Part shown: positions 61,182 through 64,000 of the stretch, piece by piece
Layout of the letters: each line of letters begins with the position of its first letter
Position numbering within the stretch: the stretch's first letter is position 1
Assembly (NCBI GenBank): GCA_022450155.1
Contig: JAKUQR010000012.1
Location: 38,513-102,512 of the forward strand
DNA length: 64,000 nucleotides
Source: Gammaproteobacteria bacterium
GTDB lineage: Bacteria; Pseudomonadota; Gammaproteobacteria; Arenicellales; UBA868
Direction of reading: 5' to 3'
Made by a program: the position numbers and the translations under genes
Notes under the pieces: model-generated
Database searches by the model: none
What the model was told of the DNA's origin: nothing
Seen by the model: the letters and a program-made list of their open reading frames with translations, nothing else

Positions 61182-62192
61182 TTACCTCCCCGGGGCCGGC
61201 TTCGCCGGTCCCGGTGTGAGGCTTTCAGACAGCACGCTCTGAAGCTTGTCCCGCCCGATATTGCCGCCGCAGATGATGATCGCCACGAATTTCCCGGCGT
61301 AGTCGGTGGAGGTTTTCTGAAAAGCCGCAAGGGCAACGCCGGCCGCACCTTCTACAGCCATCCGGTGTTCGGCCAGGAACAATCGAATGGCTCCGCTGAT
61401 CTCAGATTCGGTCACGCTGACCCAGCGGTCGACAATCGTGCTGCACAGCTCGAAAGTCACAGCGCCGGGCTCAACACCCCCTGCGGTACCGTCAGACAGT
61501 GTGGGCAGGCTTGGCATGTCAAGTACGTGACCGGCCTCGACCGAGGCCATCATGACAGCAGAATTTTGTGGTGAACAACCCACAACCTCTATCCCAGGCA
61601 GCGCAGTTTTCAGGCAGGCACCGATACCCGATATCAGACCACCGCCGCCGACCGCAACAAAAACGGCATCCAGTGACGTCATCTGGTGCAGTAGCTCCAC
61701 GCCGATCGTCCCCTGGCCCGCAACGACATCCAGATCGTTGTAGGGGGAGATAAAAGTCATGCCGTGCTGTTCGGCAAAACGGTAGGCTTCAGCGTCGGTT
61801 TCGACAACATCAGTGCCAAAGTAGGTCAACTGCCCCCCCAGCCGCTCGATATTGCGTGCTTTTTCCGGCACCACGTTCTCGGGAACATAGATCGTACCGG
61901 ACTGTTTCAGTGTCTTGAGAGCATAGGCGACGCCGGCACCATGATTACCCGAGGATGAGGTCACGATGCCGTTTTTTCGATCAGTTTCCGAGAGTGAGAG
62001 TATTTTGTTGAAGGCGCCCCGAAGTTTGAACGAACCGGTGTGCTGCAGATTCTCCAGCTTGCAGTACACACTGCCAGCGCATAGATCGCTCAGTAGGGGA
62101 GAGTGTTCCAGATAGGTTTGCCGCACATGTTCCCGGATGCGCTCGTCGGCGGCGTTGATCCGCTGTCTCAGTGACTGTAGATCAGCTGTCAT
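61182..62192 (-). CDS. Second serine/threonine dehydratase-like PLP enzyme
   Basis: A 336-residue fold-type II PLP enzyme. The Schiff-base Lys is in TGSFKLRGAFNKIL, TSSSGNHGAGVAYALK follows and VAVGGGGLISGIGACLKTALPG binds the cofactor phosphate. Like the copy at 58594 it lacks a regulatory domain, but it is clearly divergent from it. The ATG at 62192 overlaps the methyltransferase stop as ATGA; an upstream ATG at 62216 is less likely. Confidence 0.88.
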   Translation of the reverse strand: MTADLQSLRQRINAADERIREHVRQTYLEHSPLLSDLCAGSVYCKLENLQHTGSFKLRGAFNKILSLSETDRKNGIVTSSSGNHGAGVAYALKTLKQSGTIYVPENVVPEKARNIERLGGQLTYFGTDVVETDAEAYRFAEQHGMTFISPYNDLDVVAGQGTIGVELLHQMTSLDAVFVAVGGGGLISGIGACLKTALPGIEVVGCSPQNSAVMMASVEAGHVLDMPSLPTLSDGTAGGVEPGAVTFELCSTIVDRWVSVTESEISGAIRLFLAEHRMAVEGAAGVALAAFQKTSTDYAGKFVAIIICGGNIGRDKLQSVLSESLTPGPAKPAPGR

Positions 62193-62989
62193 GGCAGTAC
62201 CGCCTGATTCCCCCATACTCGATTCACTTTATCTGGCCCGGGGGCATTGCGTTTGTGGGCAAGAAATCCGACGCATCCGGTGGGCAGTGGAGTTGGGCCG
62301 TAGCACTCGAACATCTCAAATTCGAAACCCAGTGTGGTGATACTGTGCGCAAGCGTGTCGGGGTCGATCAGTCGCAGGGAATGGGTTTCATCCACACGTT
62401 CGTAGTATTCACCGTCCCTGACAAAAGAAGATATCTCCCGCGTCATCCTGAGCGGTATCTCCGATCGAACATTCTCGACCAGGGTCGTGCAGTCTTGCGT
62501 CTGGAAAAAGTTTTTCGCTGGCGCCTTCACGATCCGGTCCGGCGTAGCGATGTCGAAGAGAAAAATCCCACCGCCTTCCAGTGACTGATGCACGCGGTGC
62601 AGTACGCGGTCCAGCGCCGCGTCATCATTGTTGGGGTCGAAGAGGTAGTTAAAACATTCACCAATGGCACAGACAGCGACTGAGGGCCCGATCTCACAGT
62701 CGAACAGTGACTCGTGTCTGAATTTTGCCCCCGGTGCGCGCGACTGCGCCAGTGCCAGCATGGCGACGGACTGGTCGACCCCTTCGACGGTGTAGCCCTG
62801 ATCGAACAGTCTTCGTGCCAGGATGCCGCTGCCACAACCCAGATCAGTGATCCTGCCATGAGTTAGTCGCGAAGCTTTAAGTGCGCAGATCAGCATGTCT
62901 GCAGCCGCTTCTGCAACACCGGCAAAGCCGGTATCATGGATGTGGCTTAAAGCGTGTCCGTAATGTTCCGAAGTTTTATGGTTGGACAT
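62189..62989 (-). CDS. Class I SAM-dependent methyltransferase
   Basis: A 266-residue methyltransferase. The SAM motif I is ITDLGCGSGILARRLFDQG, motif II YTVEGVDQSVAMLALA, and IGECFNYLFDPNNDDAALDRV with GGIFLFDIATPDR follow, a pattern of small-molecule methyltransferases. The substrate is unknown. The frame begins with a TTG at 63019, but ATG 62989 has GGTGGG upstream and is preferred. Coupled to the dehydratase gene downstream and divergent from the GNAT gene. Confidence 0.88.
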   Translation of the reverse strand: MSNHKTSEHYGHALSHIHDTGFAGVAEAAADMLICALKASRLTHGRITDLGCGSGILARRLFDQGYTVEGVDQSVAMLALAQSRAPGAKFRHESLFDCEIGPSVAVCAIGECFNYLFDPNNDDAALDRVLHRVHQSLEGGGIFLFDIATPDRIVKAPAKNFFQTQDCTTLVENVRSEIPLRMTREISSFVRDGEYYERVDETHSLRLIDPDTLAHSITTLGFEFEMFECYGPTPLPTGCVGFLAHKRNAPGPDKVNRVWGNQAVLP

Positions 62990-63074
62990 GTATTCGAACC
63001 CACCGTCTCGGGTCGTCAATGATCAGTCGAGGCCGTTTGGGCGCTGGATTAATTTACCGGATGATGAGTATACG

Positions 63075-63608
63075 ATGAGCCGTTTCTTGGAATTTCGGGA
63101 AGAAAACGACGCCGATTTTGATGCGGTTGCCAGGCTGCACGATACTGCGTTTGGGGGCGGGATGGAATCCCGGATCGTCACCCGCATTCGGCAAGGCCAT
63201 CGCCCGTATCTGTCTTATGTTGCGCTCAGCGATTCAACGGTGTGTGGACACGCTCTGTTTTCAGAAGTCGATGTGATCGGTGCCGGGACGTCGGCCGTTG
63301 CGGTTGCACTGGGGCCGGTGGCCGTGCTGCCGGCGCGCCAGTTGCAGGGTATAGGTACCCAACTCATCCGTCACGGTCTCAAGTGGTGCCGCGAGCACCA
63401 CTATGAAACGTGCTTTGTGTTGGGTGACCCCGCCTATTACTGCCGGTTCGGGTTTTGTCAGGCCTTTGTATCGGGTTTCTGGTTTGGCACCCGGCGCAAC
63501 AGGCCGGCATTCCAGATACTGCCGCTCGATCAAGGGTCCGCCGACTTGCCTCGGGGCGAAGTTCGTTATGCGCCTGTGTTCTACGAAGAAGAAGAATCAG
63601 TCAACTGA
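63075..63608 (+). CDS. GNAT-family N-acetyltransferase
   Basis: A 177-residue acetyltransferase resembling the YhbS group. DFDAVARLHDTAFGGGMES begins the fold, ALGPVAVLPARQLQGIGTQLIRHGL contains the acetyl-CoA loop Q-x-x-G-x-G, and VLGDPAYYCRFGF is the hallmark of YhbS-type members. The acceptor is unknown. The frame is open from 62982, but ATG 63075 fits the family. Confidence 0.9.
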   Translation: MSRFLEFREENDADFDAVARLHDTAFGGGMESRIVTRIRQGHRPYLSYVALSDSTVCGHALFSEVDVIGAGTSAVAVALGPVAVLPARQLQGIGTQLIRHGLKWCREHHYETCFVLGDPAYYCRFGFCQAFVSGFWFGTRRNRPAFQILPLDQGSADLPRGEVRYAPVFYEEEESVN

Positions 63609-63619
63609 AGGTTCAAGGC

Positions 63620-64000
63620 CTAGCCCCAGCGCTGGGTAATGTCTACGAGCGTACGCATCGTTTCCTCGTGAGTGCTCATGTCTTCGGTCTGGTAGATGAA
63701 GGTGCGGTCTTTGATGCTGCTGAAGCCACCTGGGGTACCACTTCTGTCCAGCACAACGATGTTCATGCCTGAGAGGTATCGACCACCCAGATGATCGAGG
63801 TCCTGCATGGCACGGATGCCGGCCTGGGCGACCGACGCACCGCTCTTGAGGTAGAACACCACGCTGTGTGCCGTCACACCGCGAATGGCCATTTCCCCCA
63901 TGCCGGTACAGCCTGCCGCACCGTAGCGGTTGTCTGCGTAGTTGCCGGCACCAATGATCGGCGAATCACCGACCCGACCCGGATATTTCCAGGCCCAGCC
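63620..64000 (-). CDS. Isoaspartyl peptidase / type 2 asparaginase, C-terminal part
   Basis: The minus strand is open from the window edge to a TAG-side stop at 63620, giving about 126 residues. KYPGRVGDSPIIGAGNYADN and GAAGCTGMGEMA are conserved in the beta-subunit of N-terminal-nucleophile asparaginases (IaaA, aspartylglucosaminidase). The nucleophile Thr and the alpha-subunit lie beyond the window. It hydrolyses isoaspartyl dipeptides, asparagine or glycosylasparagine. Partial gene. Confidence 0.87.
   Translation of the reverse strand, partial: GWAWKYPGRVGDSPIIGAGNYADNRYGAAGCTGMGEMAIRGVTAHSVVFYLKSGASVAQAGIRAMQDLDHLGGRYLSGMNIVVLDRSGTPGGFSSIKDRTFIYQTEDMSTHEETMRTLVDITQRWG

Noticed and set aside
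1..64000. tRNA, rRNA, CRISPR, insertion sequence or prophage features
   Set aside because: None was found: no cloverleaf-like segments, no regularly spaced repeats, and no transposase, integrase or phage structural motifs in any frame.

Overview
The window looks like a chromosomal segment of a moderately GC-rich, aerobic, heterotrophic proteobacterium, most likely a gammaproteobacterium. SrkA, GlpE, TypA/BipA and an E. coli-type homoprotocatechuate meta-cleavage set all point that way. Coding density is high, with many 4-bp ATGA overlaps. No rRNA, tRNA, CRISPR array, transposase or phage gene was seen.

Layout. 0-7.2 kb (minus, except glpE): acyl-CoA dehydrogenase plus a phosphotransferase-fold kinase, an Atm1-type ABC exporter, glpE-type rhodanese, srkA kinase and an MFS carrier. 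7.3-12.8 kb (plus): typA, then a three-gene MacA / ATPase / MacB-permease exporter whose adaptor carries an extra helical segment. 12.9-19 kb: a guanidine-modifying-superfamily enzyme and an M20 amidohydrolase (plus) converging on HyuB and HyuA (minus), probably a hydantoin, cyclic-amide or guanidino-compound catabolic island. 19.3-26.5 kb: a partly decayed segment with cupins, an alpha/beta hydrolase, an intact HpaB-family monooxygenase, and remnants of a second HpaB, an enoyl-CoA hydratase and a flavin reductase. 27.2-34.6 kb: phenylacetate genes paaABCDE (plus) facing paaX, paaK, paaI and an SDR (minus). 34.8-40.2 kb: class III aminotransferase, a TctCBA tricarboxylate-type transporter with a hairpin between receptor and membrane genes, and a HAD hydrolase.

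40.3-50 kb holds the least familiar material. A Rieske oxygenase with Glu in place of the bridging Asp overlaps a gene for a phosphohistidine-swivel protein that lacks an ATP domain, followed by an unrecognised gene. The missing ATP-grasp (pyruvate phosphate dikinase N-terminal) domain is encoded 5 kb away, just behind hpaR in the hpa minus-strand operon. Together they look like a split, rifampicin-phosphotransferase-like dikinase. Between them lie a sulfotransferase, a TauE-type exporter, a cystathionine beta-lyase-like enzyme and a MetE-C-like methyltransferase, giving a sulfur flavour.

49.5-54.7 kb: homoprotocatechuate meta-cleavage genes (hpaR, hpaG and a DapA-type aldolase on minus; hpaF, hpaE, hpaD on plus) around a shared divergent control region with a perfect 12-bp palindrome. 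54.8-64 kb: MFS transporter, MalY/PatB-type lyase, SDR, rhodanese, two threonine-dehydratase-like enzymes flanking a membrane protein / winged-helix pair, a methyltransferase, a GNAT and the 3' end of an isoaspartyl peptidase/asparaginase.

Taken together, the cell appears able to activate phenylacetate (PaaK), epoxidise it (PaaABCDE), and degrade 4-hydroxyphenylacetate by HpaB then HpaD/E/F/G. Several lower-pathway genes (paaF/G/J/Z, hpaH, an intact hpaC) are absent from the window.
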